Assembly (NCBI RefSeq): GCF_002878395.1 | Contig: NC_061111.1 | Span: 25,235,119 to 25,299,118 of the forward strand | Reading direction: 5' to 3' | DNA length: 64,000 nt | Source: Capsicum annuum | Taxonomy: Eukaryota; Streptophyta; Magnoliopsida; Solanales; Solanaceae | Shown here: piece by piece, positions 1 through 12,003 of the stretch | Layout: each line of letters starts with the position of its first letter | Position numbering within the stretch: the stretch's first letter is position 1 | The notes under the pieces: generated by a model | Database searches by the model: none | What the model saw: only the letters and a program-made list of their open reading frames with translations | What the model was told of the DNA's origin: nothing | Program-made: the position numbers and the translations under genes

Positions 1-1662
1 AATACGAAGATTTTGCTAGATTCAGCCGCAGGTGGTCAAGCACTGAAATTGACTTATGATGAGTAGTACACATTACTAAACTGCATAGCATAAGAAAATC
101 CAGATTGACATTCAGATTCTAGAAGTTCCATAAAAACAATTGCGGGTGTATTGGAGGTGGACCAATTCACAGCCTTATCAGTGTAGGTTTTTGCATAATA
201 GAATTTGATTAACACATCATTCAACAACATAAAGTTAAGAGCAGCACAACCTGCAGCCACAGTCAATACCATCCAACAAGCCACAGCTGGTGTGTGGTAT
301 GCAGAAATAATAGCCATTCAGAAACCATTTGTGCTTCAAATCTGGAATCTGTGATGTATGTAGGCAATGCTCAAAGGCCAAATTATGGTAATGCCTACAA
401 CATTAAGTGGCAGAATCAACCAATAAATCAGCCATGGAATGCCCCACTACCATAGGCCGAACCAAGTCAGTCAACTAGCAACACGAAGGAGATGTTGAAG
501 CAGATCCTAGCTAATCAGACACGGTTTGCTGTAGACCTGAAAATTTTGCAAGAGGATACTAGAAGTTTAGAGTTACAAGTGGGGAAGAATCAGAAAACAT
601 TGCATACTAGGCTACAAGGTGGTTTACCAGCTGACACAGAAACTCCAAAGCAGGTTATAGCACTCACCTTGAGATATGGTAAAGATCTTCAAGAAGAACC
701 TCCCAAGCCAACAAAGGAGGTAGATGCTGATATGATGAACCAAAAAGGTAAATGAAGAAGTTTCTAAAAATTCAAGGAAGTCTAAGTACTTGAATAAAAA
801 AGTTGTTGAACCAGAGAAGAAAAAGACGCTGCCACTGCCCTTCTCTCAAAAGTACATAAAAGAGAAAGAGGATGCCTTGTTCAAAAAGTTCATTGACACA
901 TTCAAGGAGTTGCATATTAATTTACCTTTGCTAGATATTTTTTAGAGTATGCCTAAGTATCCAAAGTACTTGAGGGATATAGTGGGAAAGAAGGTGAAAT
1001 TACAAGATGTGGGAGCAATCACACTAACTGAAGAGTGTAGTGCTGTGATGACTCAAAAAATTCCCAAGAAATTAAAAGATCATGGGATGTTTACTATTCC
1101 CATACAAATTAGGGGAAAGAAAGTCCATACACTAAGTGACTTGGGGGAAAGCATAAATTTGATGCCTCTATTATTGTTTAGAAAATTAGGCTTGGGAGAG
1201 CCTAGAGAGACATGAGTGGTTATGCAGCTTACAGACGGATCCATAACATATCCGGAGGGAATCATTGAGGATGTCCTCATAAAGGTTGGTAAATTTGTTA
1301 TTCTTGCTAATTTTTTTGTCCTTGATTTTGTGGCAGATGAACAAGTACCAATTATTTTGGGATGCCCATTCCTAACAATTGGAGGGGCTTTAATTAATGT
1401 TAGAGAAGGAACGCTCAAGATGAGGGTAGATGATGAAGTGGTGGTATTTGATGTTTACAAGGACCCCATTGAAAATTCCTTATATGAAGATTTATGCATA
1501 ATCAATAAGTTTGAAAGGGATGAGTGTGGGGTGCCTAAGCCACTAAAGACCTCTTTCGAATACTTGATTGCGTGGCCTAAGATGAAATCACAATTTCCCA
1601 ACATGTTAAAAGGTAAAAGAGGTCTGAAAAGAATAAAAAAAATGGCTCTCAAAAGGGAGTAA
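1..1662 (+). pseudogene. Athila-type gag and aspartic protease (broken)
   Basis: Remnant of a Ty3/gypsy Athila-group polyprotein entering from the left edge. Seen: a frame at 1-63 reading LLDSAAGGQALK, like the Athila gag core, closed by TAG at 64. A KTIAGVLEVDQFTAL stretch follows near 130-180. The gag C-terminus is at 492-755, with the lineage-typical ALTLRYGKDLQEEPPKP. The protease lies at 949-1662, with LTEECSAVMTQKIPKKLKD, then DLGESINLMP where the family usually has DLGASINLMP, then VPIILGCPFL. A TGA at 1213 interrupts an otherwise continuous protease frame. No reverse transcriptase, RNase H or integrase follows; the frame ends at 1662 and passes directly into the 3' non-coding tail. 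So this is either a deletion derivative or a non-autonomous member. Products would act in particle assembly and polyprotein cleavage, but this copy is dead. Confidence 0.85.
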
Positions 1663-2962
1663 AAGGGTGAAGGAATATGGTTGAGTCGAGCTGGGTCATG
1701 CCGCAACACTAAATCAGGCATTGCTTGGGAGGCAGCCCAAGTTAAATTAGGTATGTTTTATTTTCAGTTTTAGTTTTTATTTCACAAAGTTTTTTTGTTT
1801 TTGGTTGAGTCACATGTTAATGGGAAGTCTGAGTACTATAAACATGAGCTTGAAGCATGGCAAAGATTGAGTGTGGGGTTCCATGGATCTTCTTTACTTG
1901 TAAAGATACTAATAGCTAGGCCTAGAGGCCTCAAGGACTATTTCTATCTCTTACCTTTAAATTCACTTTGGGGACAAACTAGAATTTTATGTATGGGGTG
2001 GGGAAATTCCCAACTTTAGGCTCAATTTAGAAAGAATTTTGTGTAACATATTCTTCTTGGTGCTATTTTTGATTGCAGTGATGCAAGTGGATTTATTAGA
2101 CAAAGCATGTTGATTGAATGAATTACTATTTTTGAGACTCCTAGGCTCATATTTATGACTTTAGTACTTGTTGGCTTAATTTTAAATTTGTGCTATTTTT
2201 TGGTTTGGAGTCTATGATGATCCTATGTGATCTGATCATGTGTTATGTGTGTGTGAGGTATTTTGTATATTCCTTGTTGCACGTGATTTCTAGAAATTTT
2301 CCAGTGTATGTGTGAAGCGAAATAAAAAATGTGGATTTAGGAGATGATTTAGGCATTTCTTTGATAGCCTAGTTTTATACCTTCTTTTTTACCTAGCTTT
2401 ATGCAGAAACCTAGTTAAACCTCATTGATCCTTTATCTTTTTCTTTGGCAACCTCATAAGTAGCCTAATCCCTTTTTTTGACAGACCATAATTTGATCCA
2501 AAAGGCTCTTAAGTGCTTTAATTGAAAGAAAAAAAATTAATTTAGTAAGGGGTTTGAGAAATTAAAGAAGAAAAAGGTGAAATTGATGCCCCAAGGTAAT
2601 GGTTATTGGTGTATAATTGATGTGCGGTGGATGGTTGTGATATAATTTATGCTAAAAATATTATCATGATTGTGAAAAAAGAGAAAAATTGATTCTTGTG
2701 GCAGTAAACTACATATCCACCAAGTGTTTGTGAAAATGCCTAAAAGAGATGCGGCAAAAACAAATGATATGGGTAGACAAAAATGGTGTAATTTGGTTAT
2801 TGGTGAGTGGTTTTAAATGTTTAATGTAGTGTATTAAAGCGCTTAGAGAGATTAGTCACTATTCTCAAATAGTTTCTACCCATCCCTTAGCCTACATTAC
2901 AACCTTGAAAAGTCCTAATTGATCTTAAGCTTTACATTCGACTATTAGTAGAGCATTCATAA
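1663..2962 (+). other. 3' non-coding tail of the Athila-like element, first part
   Basis: No credible reading frame. Near 1703-1740 it carries ACTAAATCAGGC followed by TTGGGAGGCAGCCCAAG, a stretch usual just after the last gene of Athila/Tat elements; the minus-strand element to the right has the same motif near 5920-5950. Around 2880-2920 there is a CCTACATTACAACCTTGAAAAG stretch, also usual in these tails. The tail is interrupted at 2962/8741 by the nested element and resumes at 8747. Confidence 0.6.
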
Positions 2963-4408
2963 TGCTCAACTTACGTGTTAATTTAGTGCAAGGAAGTCGT
3001 CGTCAATATATTTACCCAACTTTGGAGTCGGCGTCGAATTCACAAGGAACAATGTGAGTGACGATTAAACTAGTTTGAAACTAAAGCTACAAGTTAAATT
3101 CAAACAAATGATATGAAAAGATAAAATAGGGGTTTTTTTTATGACCAGCAAATAATTGTTGGTCACTTTAGTTCAGTGTTTGTAATCAAGAGTTTATGGA
3201 AAACCAGAATTATGTTCACTATGGGATTTGGTACTTGACAGATGCTAATAGTGATTCAAGATTCTCACGATAGGTAGGAACAACAGATTGTCTTTATCGA
3301 AGTTATGGCTAAATATCTCTTGACCTACTTAAGAATTTAATTACCTAATCTTCTCAATTATTAAACGGAAGGTTGGTAGCTTTCCTGTCAATAATTCACT
3401 TTCTACTATAGTTGATTTCTTATCTCAAGCAAATCAAAGTAGGTGCTATCTATCATTTGCAACTAATAGACAATAATTAAAACCTTGGAATTATCAAGGA
3501 GTCCTATTACCTTTAGAATCTTGAACACTTAGCAACTTACCAAGACCTAACCCATAGATCCCATAATTTGGGTTAAAGGGATTTATCCAGGCATAATGTA
3601 ATAATCGATACAACAAGTTGAATTCATAATTTGAAAGATGAATTTACAGCAAGATGAATAGCAATGGGTGTTTCTCAGATTAGATCAAAGTATAAATCCC
3701 AAAGTAATGATTAAAATCTCTTCAAAGTAATTGCTTTTTTCAAGCCAAGAAACTAGAGAGAGAAAATAACAAAAATATGTGTCTCAAAACTCAGGCTCGG
3801 GACCCTTCAGAAAACCCTAAACAAGGCCTTAATAGTTCACCCTAATTATGGAAAAAAATATTAAAATTTAGAAATTCCTCAGATTAGGTGACGCCATTTT
3901 TGATAGCCTATCAAGAGGCTGACGACTAATCAAAAATGTCGTCAGCTTCCTTTATGCTTTTTGTACCCGCTGTCTAACACTGGCGACAATTGGTGACGCC
4001 CTATCATCTCCTTGACGACCTATCACAAATGTGATCAAGGCTTTTTCTCAGCTCTCATGTTCTGCCTTAGTCTGATGGTAATCTTGACGACTTATCAGCT
4101 CCTTGACGTCCTCTCACAAAATGTCGTCACAGCTTTTAACTTAGGCTAATTCTCTGTCTATTGCTGATGGTAAAGCTGGTAGCTTATCACAGGGCTGATG
4201 ACTTATCACAAATGTTGCCAGCCATACTTCGCCTTTTTTTACTTCAAATTTCAGCTCATTTGTTTCTATTCTTGTTAGTTCTATAGCATCTTGGATTCTA
4301 CTGCAAAATCAAACATAAAGCAATTAATACGACAAAAGTTTCTGAAGACTTCATAATTATTCTTAATTAAAAGCCTCAAATGTGTTAGCATTATCTCACA
4401 CATCAACA
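2963..4408 (-). repeat. 3' LTR of A2
   Basis: Direct repeat of 7231-8740, read on the minus strand. The termini are approximately TGTTGATG and GTTGAGCA. It lacks about 60 bp present in the 5' copy near 7620-7690. The stretch 3888-4225 holds repeated inverted motifs of the type TGACGAC ... GTCGTCA around TTATCA (see findings). Confidence 0.85.
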
Positions 4409-6127
4409 CCCTCAACTTAAAACAATTGCTTGTCCTCAAGCAACTTAGCACAACTAAGAGAATACAAAGTACATTTGGCAGTCTATCATCCATATCATCT
4501 CAAAACACTTTCACCATTTTCAAAGTCAGTCAATTTAAGTACAATGAAGAACACCAAAGCAACACATAGGAATCAAGATATGGCATCAATTTAGATATAA
4601 CAACCATGGGTAGACCAGTATAACACTACCCGAACAAGTTAGTAACTAGTAATGTAACTAGTGAGCTCTCACAGTAAAGAAATCCCCCTCATCTCATATC
4701 AAGAATTATATATGTAACCATAGGGACACTCAAAATACTCACTCTCAGAATGAAGTTCCAATCAGTGTATGCCAAGTACCATAGGCTTGCCCTTATTTTC
4801 ATTACCCAGATCTTCAGATTGGTTAGCTAGGATCACTATAGGACTTCTCTTAGGCTTGTAATATAGGCTAGGGGTTGGTATGATACTCGATAGTATTTAA
4901 AGTGACTAAGCCTCCTTGACACTACACTAGATTTTTGGGGTTTCACTCATTAGCCTTTTCCGCTCTTCTCTTTTCTTGATCACAATTATTTAGGATGGGT
5001 GCAATCTTTTCTCAATTACTTTTTTTCACAACTTTTCTTTTTCTTGCTCTTTTCTACCGCACTCAACTTTTTATTCTTTTATTTTACACTACCTTTCTTC
5101 CTACTCATTTTACATCACACACCCCTATGATAGTCACCCTCAACTTAGGCATTTGCCTAAGTCAAGGTGCACAGTGTCCAAGGAGGACCAGGGCCAAAAC
5201 AGGTTCATTATGATATAAACTGGAAAAGTGACAGGTGTCATAAAATGAAATAGGCTAATCAGGCTCAAAGCAGGGATCAAGGGATATTCTACATACAGGG
5301 AATGTTATTTAGGACAAAAGTAGGCTAATATCAAAACGGCCTATGATTATTTCCTAACCCCTATCCTTCAACCAAGGTAAGACTAACCGAGCAAGTTCTG
5401 GATTTCAACATACAACAGGAATTGAGTAAGATCTCACATGCACTTGGCACACAAGTATATCATAAGCTACAACTCATTCAGTTCATGCAGCTATTTAGCA
5501 ACAATTACTGTGTCACTAAAACTAATTCTATACAAAGATACACAATGGTCACAATCAAATGCAATTCACATAGTTAAATACTTAGTCCATTGGAGAGGTT
5601 CTCAAAAATCACAAAAACATGTTAACTGCCTAAGCTACTTGTATTTCTCCTAGTCAACTATAACATTTTACAACAAATCACAATACGCCTAAATATGCCG
5701 GCTCTACTAGGAACAAGACTCCAGGGAAAAGAGACACGACAACAAAAATCTCAAAAGGACATCAATACCCATAAGTAGTCCCACCCTCAACTTATAATCA
5801 TACATTGTCCCCATTGCGTTAAACCAAAATAAGAGAGTCAGAAACATACCTGTGGCACCATGGGTACAAAGATCTGATGTCAATCATATAATATGAATGC
5901 AAAGAACAAAATACCTTGAGTTTCCTCCCAAGAAGCACCTAATTTAGTGTCGTGGTACGACATCATTCAATCATCCTTTATCCCTCCCCTTAGACGATTT
6001 GAATTCTCAACCCATCTTTTGATCTTTACTCCTTTAGGTCCATTGGGCAAAGGTGAGGCCATGATAAGGAATGTTCTATCACGCCACTTCGAAGACTTGA
6101 ACCTCTTGCCCAATTTTCATCAAACTT
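4409..6127 (-). other. 3' non-coding interior of A2
   Basis: No supported gene. The element's 3' end lies at the left: minus-strand CTTGAGGACAAGCAATTG, then a purine tract, then the LTR, the classical Athila/Tat 3' layout. Near 5920-5950 the minus strand reads ACTAAATTAGGTGCTTCTTGGG, matching the post-gene motif of the host element at 1703-1740. The 4995-5213 open frame on the plus strand is a low-complexity Phe/Leu-rich accident. Confidence 0.55.
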
Positions 6128-7073
6128 TCATGTGGGCTCATTGGGAAGCAGTGCGGATCTTAAAAATCCACTAAATGGACATCGATATTTATGCTTCTTG
6201 GCTTTTACGATTAGGATTGTGGTATACCCTTTTGGAAAGATAAACTTCAAAATGTAAAAATTTTCCTCCTCATTTTTAAAATTCATCATTTGCTTGGGTG
6301 ATTCTACTTTCATCACATCCACCAAGCATAATATTGAAAAGTAGTTCGAATAAGGACTAACTCTTACTTTCGGAGTAGCATCCATATTAGTATCTTTACC
6401 CCAAAATGGACTAAAGTCTTCACAAGGATTGTACTTGATTTCTTCTTTTGCCTCTAGCACTATTTACCCAATATTGGTATCATCCCTCATGTTTGGTTTG
6501 GTTGGTTGGGAAATCTCCAAGGGTTGATCAACATCAAGCTCATTATCAGTATAGGATTTTTGCTCCTCATATTCACACTCTTCGATTAGTCTAAATGATT
6601 CCACAGACAAGATATCATCTAAACATAATGCCTTAGATGATTGACCTAGTTATCCATTTCCCCTATCCTTTCTCTTTTCTTGTTAAATGCCCTAATTTCT
6701 TGATGTATATCACATATGATATCATTCGTTGTGTCCATATGATCTAACATTAGTTGAAGCATAGCTTCAATGCCACTCTTTTCGGTGCTTCGTTCTTCCT
6801 TTTCTTGACCAAAATACCTATCAAAATCATAAGAAAAATTAGAATTTGGGTTAGCACAATGGGGGGAGGGGCATTTGGGCAATCACTCCAATGTCCATCA
6901 TGACCACTACATATAGAACAATCATACTCCCGATAGGATGGAGATGGTGCACACATGTCTCTCTGGGGATCATATCTATAGTTTTACCAAAAGTGACATT
7001 CATCACAATATGGAAATGGATCATCAAGATAAGATTTCCAACCACTAAGACCATGTTCATTCTATGATGTCAT
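6128..7073 (-). pseudogene. Cys/His-rich frame of element A2, unknown function
   Basis: I do not recognise this protein. Reading from an ATG at 7073 (minus) gives about 310 codons with a few breaks: TAG at codon 4, TAA at about codon 29, a frame change at a C-run near 6858-6864, and stops near 6645 and 6460. The N-terminal part has paired metal-ligand spacings, PYCDECHF and then CSICSGHDGHWSDCPNAPPP, suggesting one or two small zinc-binding knots. An acidic and charged middle follows (SGIEAMLQLMLDHMDTTNDI), then a tail of about 110 residues (6128-6460). The ligands survive although the frame is broken, so the ancestor was probably translated. A gag-like or RNA-binding role is possible, but no classical CX2CX4HX4C knuckle is seen. 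Confidence 0.5.
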
Positions 7074-7201
7074 AGTAGTAAGTAAACTAAAATAAAAATC
7101 TACCAAACACAAGAAATAAAAGTAAACTAAAAACAAATATTTACAAGTTTGAATTCAAGCAAGTAGGATAAAATTCCAAACCAACTCAATACGCCAAATT
7201 A

Positions 7202-7220
7202 TTCTCCGGCAACGGTGCCA
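7202..7220 (-). promoter_or_regulatory. Primer binding site of A2, tRNA-Asp type
   Basis: The minus strand reads TGGCACCGTTGCCGGAGAA, 10 bp inside the 5' LTR. It matches the complement of the 3' end of plant tRNA-Asp(GUC) (TGGCGCCGTTGCCGGGGA) with two mismatches, both transitions. This primer type is usual for Athila/Tat elements and orients the element. Confidence 0.85.
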
Positions 7221-7230
7221 TTTTTTATAA

Positions 7231-8740
7231 TGCTCAACTTACACATCAATTTAGTACAAGGCGATCGTCATCAATATATTTACCCAACTTTGGGGTTGGG
7301 GTCGAATCCACAGGGAACAATGTGAGTGGCAATTAAACTAGTTTGAAACTAAAGCTATAAGTTAATTGAAACAAATGATACGAAAAGATAAAATAGAGGT
7401 TTTTGATGATCAGCAAATAATTGTTGGTCACTTTAGTTTCAGTATTTGTAATCAAGAGTTTATGGAAAACCCGAATTATGTTCACTATGGGTTTTGGTAC
7501 TTGACAGATGCTAATAGTGATTCAAGATTCTCACGATAGGTAGGAACAACAAATTATATTTATCAAAGTTATGTCTAAATGTCTCTCGACCTACTTAAGA
7601 ATTTAATTACCTAATCCTCTTATACTTACAAAATTTATATTCACTGATCAGATTTCACCTCAGGTTAATTAACCATGTTACAAAGTCAATTATTAAATGG
7701 AAGGTTGGTAGCTTCCAAGTCCCTGTTAATAATTCACCTCCTACTATAGTTAATTTCTTATCTCAAGCAAATTAAAGCAGGTGCTATCTATCATTTGCAA
7801 CCAATAGAGAATAATTAAAACCTCAGAATTATCAAGGAGTCCTATTACCTTTAGAATCTTGAACACTTAGCAACTTACCAAGACCTAACCCATATATCCC
7901 ATAATTTGGGTTAAAGGGATTTAGCCACGCATAGTATAATAATCAATACAACAAGTTGAATTCATAATTTGAAAGATGAATTTACAGCAAGATGAATAGC
8001 AATGGGTGTTTCTCATATTAGATCAAAGTATAAATCCCAAAGTAATGATTAAAATCTCTTCAAAGTAATTGCTTTTTTCAAGCCAAGAAACTAGAGAGAG
8101 AAAATAACAAAAATATGTGTCTCAAAACTCAGGTTTGGAACCCTTCAGAAAACCCTAAACAAGGCTTTAAATAGTTCACCCTAATTATGGAAATAAAATA
8201 ATCAAATTCAAAATTTCCTCAAATTAGGTGACGTTATTTGTGATAGCCTATCAAGAGGCTGACGACTTATCATAAATGTCGTCACCTTTCCTTTATGCTT
8301 TTGGTACTCGTTGTCCAATGCTGATGACAAATAGTGATACCCTGTCAGCTCCTTGACGACCTATGACAAATTTTTCCTCAGATCTCATGTTCTGCCTTAG
8401 GCTGACGGCAATATTGATGACTTATCAGCTCCTTGATGTCCTATCACAAAATGTCATCACAGATTTCAACTTAGGCTAATTCTCTGTCTACTGCTAACGA
8501 TGAAGTTGATATCTTAGCACAGGGCTGACGACTTATCACAAATGTCGTCAGCCACACTTCGCATTTATTTACTTTAGATTTCAGCTCATGTACTTCCATT
8601 TTTGTTGGTTCGCTAGCATCTTAGCTTCTACTGCAAAATCAAACATAAAGCAATCAAAAATGACAAAAATTGCTTAAGACTTCACAATTATTCTTAGTTA
8701 AAAGCCTCAAATATATTAGCATTAGCTCACACATCAAGCA
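7231..8740 (-). repeat. 5' LTR of A2
   Basis: Direct repeat partner of 2963-4408. The outer end is followed by TCATAA (8741-8746); the inner end is GTTGAGCA before the primer site. The GACGACTTATCA-type cluster lies at 8230-8560. Confidence 0.85.
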
Positions 8741-8746
8741 TCATAA

Positions 8747-9160
8747 TAAGGGCAAGCTTATGGTTCATTGTGTGTAACTTGTGAATTCTTTTTTAGAGTA
8801 AGCGTAATTTGATTCTTGTACCCATCATATTCTAAATTGCTTAATTATGAGTGATTATGGGTAACTCTCTTATTGTGAGGGCACATGTTAAATAAATATA
8901 GGTGAATGTTTTTGATTGAGCAATATGCATGAGTTAGCCACTAGGTAAGACAATTCTTGAGTCTAGGATGTTTTTGAGTTGTGTTCACAAGTTTTCAATT
9001 ATGCAAATAACATGCTTAGTATGGTAACTTGCATTCTGAGTAGTCATGATAGTACTAGCTTGAGTGTCTCGCATTTAATAGAAGTGTAGAGTCTCCTTAG
9101 ATGATTAGGATTATGGTTAAGAGTTGTTCGAGGACGAACAAGGTTTTAAGTGTGGGGTGG
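8747..9160 (+). other. 3' tail of the Athila-like element, second part, with polypurine tract
   Basis: Continuation of the tail cut at 2962. It ends with GTTGTTCGAGGACGAACAAGG and then TTTTAAGTGTGGGGTGG (9144-9160), the standard Athila/Tat polypurine tract next to the 3' LTR. No reading frame of note. Confidence 0.65.
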
Positions 9161-9239
9161 TGATGTTGGGTGTATTTATGCATTCTAGCATCACTATTCT
9201 AGCCTTTTAAGCCTTGTTTTGAGGATGATTCTATGCTTT
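9161..9239 (+). repeat. 3' LTR start of the Athila-like element, truncated
   Basis: Begins TGATGTTGGG immediately after the polypurine tract and is cut after 79 bp by the LTR of element B at 9240. The rest of this LTR is not recognised to the right of B. Confidence 0.55.
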
Positions 9240-11785
9240 TGTAAGACTCCACAAAATTCTAAGCTTAATTCGGTCCTTTAAAGCTGGTTGAGGGATCCCG
9301 ACTTAGAAAATTTTAGCTAAGTATTCATACTTAGAGTTATTCTAGCCTTCATAGTTGGCGATCTTATTTTGCGACCCTTATAACCATTAAATGTTGATCT
9401 TTAAGTTGTTTTATGATCAAGAATATCAGTAGGTGTTCTCAGATGAGTTTTGGATTTTTCAAACATTGTTTGAAGTATATTTGGGAGTCCAAACTAGTGT
9501 ATCGACGCGATCTCGATGCACCGCGTTGCCTATCATGTTGATGAATATTTTCCCCCAGCTCCCAGTGCAAGTTCTAGTGAATGATGTGGACTCGACGTGG
9601 TGCATCGGCCATTGTGTCAATACCATCGATGTGGTGCGTCGGTCTGCACGTCGCTAGGCCAGTTTTTAATCATTAAAAAGCCGCATCCTCAGGGGTATTT
9701 GGATCATTTTTCTATGTCTATCAGCCCCCAAAACATGATATTTAGCAACTTTAGAGGCAAAATCCATTAACTATTCTCAAAATTACTCCAGAACAAAACA
9801 CTAGGGCTTCTAATTCAAGGTTCAAGATTCAAGAACCCTCTATCAACCTTGATTAATTCAAGTACTTAGGTATGTGAAATGTTTATCCAAGAGTTCCTTC
9901 CATCCTTGGAATCCAAGAAACTCTTTTAAAACTTCAAGTATATTGATTTCATGATTTCCATGATTGGATTTAAGTGTACTCATGATTATAATGTTAATTG
10001 GGTTTCTAATCCATGGTCTATTACAAGTTTCATGTGGAATTGATTATCATATGTGTAGTGTCATGTGAATTCACGTTGAAGCCATTGAATTTGTGAATTT
10101 GGGAATTGATGTTATGATGCCTACATGTTGTTTAGTATCATGTGCATATTGGTGCTCCCCAAGTGTTTGTTAAAATGCTCATTGAATTAAATAGGGAATA
10201 ATTATGACATGCTAGTATATGTGTGAACTTATGCCTTACAAGTGTTTGATAAAATGTATCTATAGATGAGTTATGAACAAGTGCACAGTGTTATGCTTTT
10301 CAAGTTTACTTTATGCTTTACTTTTCATGCTATCGAGTCCTGGGGTATTCAATACTTGAAAAAATTAGTTGTTTATCTAGAGCTATAGTAGTTACATCTC
10401 AGTAGTGTTATGAACAATAGTACTCACTAATCAGTCACAATCTCAGTTTAGTATTTAGTTCAGAACTTAGTTAGTTAACCAAATTTAGTAGTACTCCATC
10501 AGTTAGCAGAACCCAATGAACTCAAGTTCAGTCCAGTTAGACAGTATGATCAGTAACAGTTCAGTCAAGCCTAGTATGGACTAGAAATTAGTTTAGTGTC
10601 TATTCAGTTGGGAGTAGAATTTAACACCGAGCGAACCCATGGTTGGGGGCATTCTTACCAGCAGAGGGTTTGAACCTTAGTAGCAATCCATGCGTTATAG
10701 AACTATATAGCCAATGTAGGTTGAAATATATTTCTGCCAGACTAGGGTTGATACATCTTGTACAAGTTTTCCTACTAGTGAGGGTTGATGAAATAGCTTT
10801 CTATCAGAGAGGGTTAACTCACAGCTTGTCTATACCCATGGTACAGTACTGACACCCTTCCAACTGGGGTTATAAGTTAGACCCTAATCCATTCAGAAAG
10901 GGGAACGTCGGTTAGATGATTACCTCCCACAGTTTTAGTTTTAGTTTCAGTCTTAGTATAGAACTCAGTTTAGTTCTACAGAATAAGGACTGTCAGATAC
11001 AGTCACCCAGCTTAGTATAGAACTCAGTTCGGCTCTACAGAATCAGGACTGTCAAAAACAATCACCCAGTTATCAATCAAGACTGTCAGAAATAGTTACT
11101 CAATTATCAGTTTTTCAGTATCAGTAAACTCAGATATTAATTAATCAGTATTCAGAACTCAGTATTCAGTGTTAACATAATCCCAGTTATAATTTATGTA
11201 TCCATGCATGTTCTCTCATTTAGTTATGTTCATGTTACTAAGTCAGTTATTATTTATGCATATGAACCCATGCATATTATCCTACCTCACTTAGCATACC
11301 AGTACATTCAAAGTACTGAAGCATACCTTTCTTTTGTACTATGATGTCTTATATCATAGGTTCAAACGCACGGGCTCCTGACCGTACTAGCAGTTTAGCC
11401 TATCAGTAGCCGACTTAGTGGTGAGTCCTCATAGTTTGAGGACAGAGTATTATTTTAGTATTTCAGTATAGTTTTTAGTAGTCAGAGTTAGTTGAGGGTT
11501 TGTCCCATCAACTCCATAATTTAGACAGTTAGAGGCTTTTAGACTAGAGTATTTTAGATGGATGTTTCAGTTTTCAGAATTCGGCTTTAAATATTCAGTA
11601 TTGGTCTTTCAGTTATGAACCTTCTAGCATTTTCAGCCTAACTTCCATACTTATTTCAGATATATTATTATTATAGTGTTATTATTATTCAGTGCTCACA
11701 GCAGGTACTAGTCATGGGTTAGCTGGTGGTCCTTTGGAGTCGCTAGCACCGTATAGCGTCTGGGGTACAGACACTGGGTGTTACA
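9240..11785 (+). repeat. 5' LTR of B
   Basis: Starts TGTAAGACTCC and ends GGGTGTTACA, 2546 bp. Matches the 3' copy at 19311-19848 over its first part. The U3 holds a CpG-rich block at about 9500-9655 with recurrent variants of TCGACGTGGTGCATCGG and CGATGTGGTGCGTCGG. About 110 bp of this block is missing from the 3' copy. CAGTTCAG/CAGTATTCAG-rich low-complexity sequence fills 10380-11200. Confidence 0.88.
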
Positions 11786-11789
11786 AACT

Positions 11790-11800
11790 TGGTATCAGAG
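11790..11800 (+). promoter_or_regulatory. Primer binding site of B (initiator tRNA-Met)
   Basis: TGGTATCAGAG, four bases after the LTR terminal CA, the standard complement of the initiator tRNA-Met 3' end. Confidence 0.9.
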
Positions 11801-12003
11801 ACAGGTTTAACAGAGTCCTAGAAAGTCTAAAATCCGCATCTAGTAGAGTCTTGTGCATGGGTATGTAGTGCTCTGAACTTATGGATAGGAGGCTATTAGA
11901 TATCTTAGGAAAAGTTTCCCTTTTTTCAGTATTCATGTCGTGTGAGTAAGTATGAGCTCCAGTTAAATTTTAGTCTGATCCTTTCCCCTTCTATTTACAG
12001 AAT

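Larger units (their letters stand above)
2963..8740 (-). mobile_element. Complete non-autonomous LTR retrotransposon A2 (Athila/Tat-like, minus strand)
   Basis: Two LTRs of about 1.45 and 1.51 kb flank 2.8 kb of interior. The whole is bounded by TCATAA at 2957-2962 and 8741-8746, a direct repeat consistent with a target-site duplication (5-6 bp, depending on the exact LTR end). In element orientation the 5' LTR is at 7231-8740, followed by a primer site matching plant tRNA-Asp. The purine-rich tract before the 3' LTR reads AAGTTGAGGGTG on the minus strand (about 4406-4419). The interior holds no protease, RT or integrase, only a short Cys-rich frame (6128-7073). It is inserted in opposite orientation into the tail of the Athila-like element and is therefore younger. 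Confidence 0.85.

Noticed and set aside
54..317. 87-codon minus-strand frame
   Set aside because: Antisense to the Athila-type gag region, which shows family motifs on the plus strand.
1080..1418. 112-codon minus-strand frame
   Set aside because: Shadow of the Athila-type protease on the plus strand.
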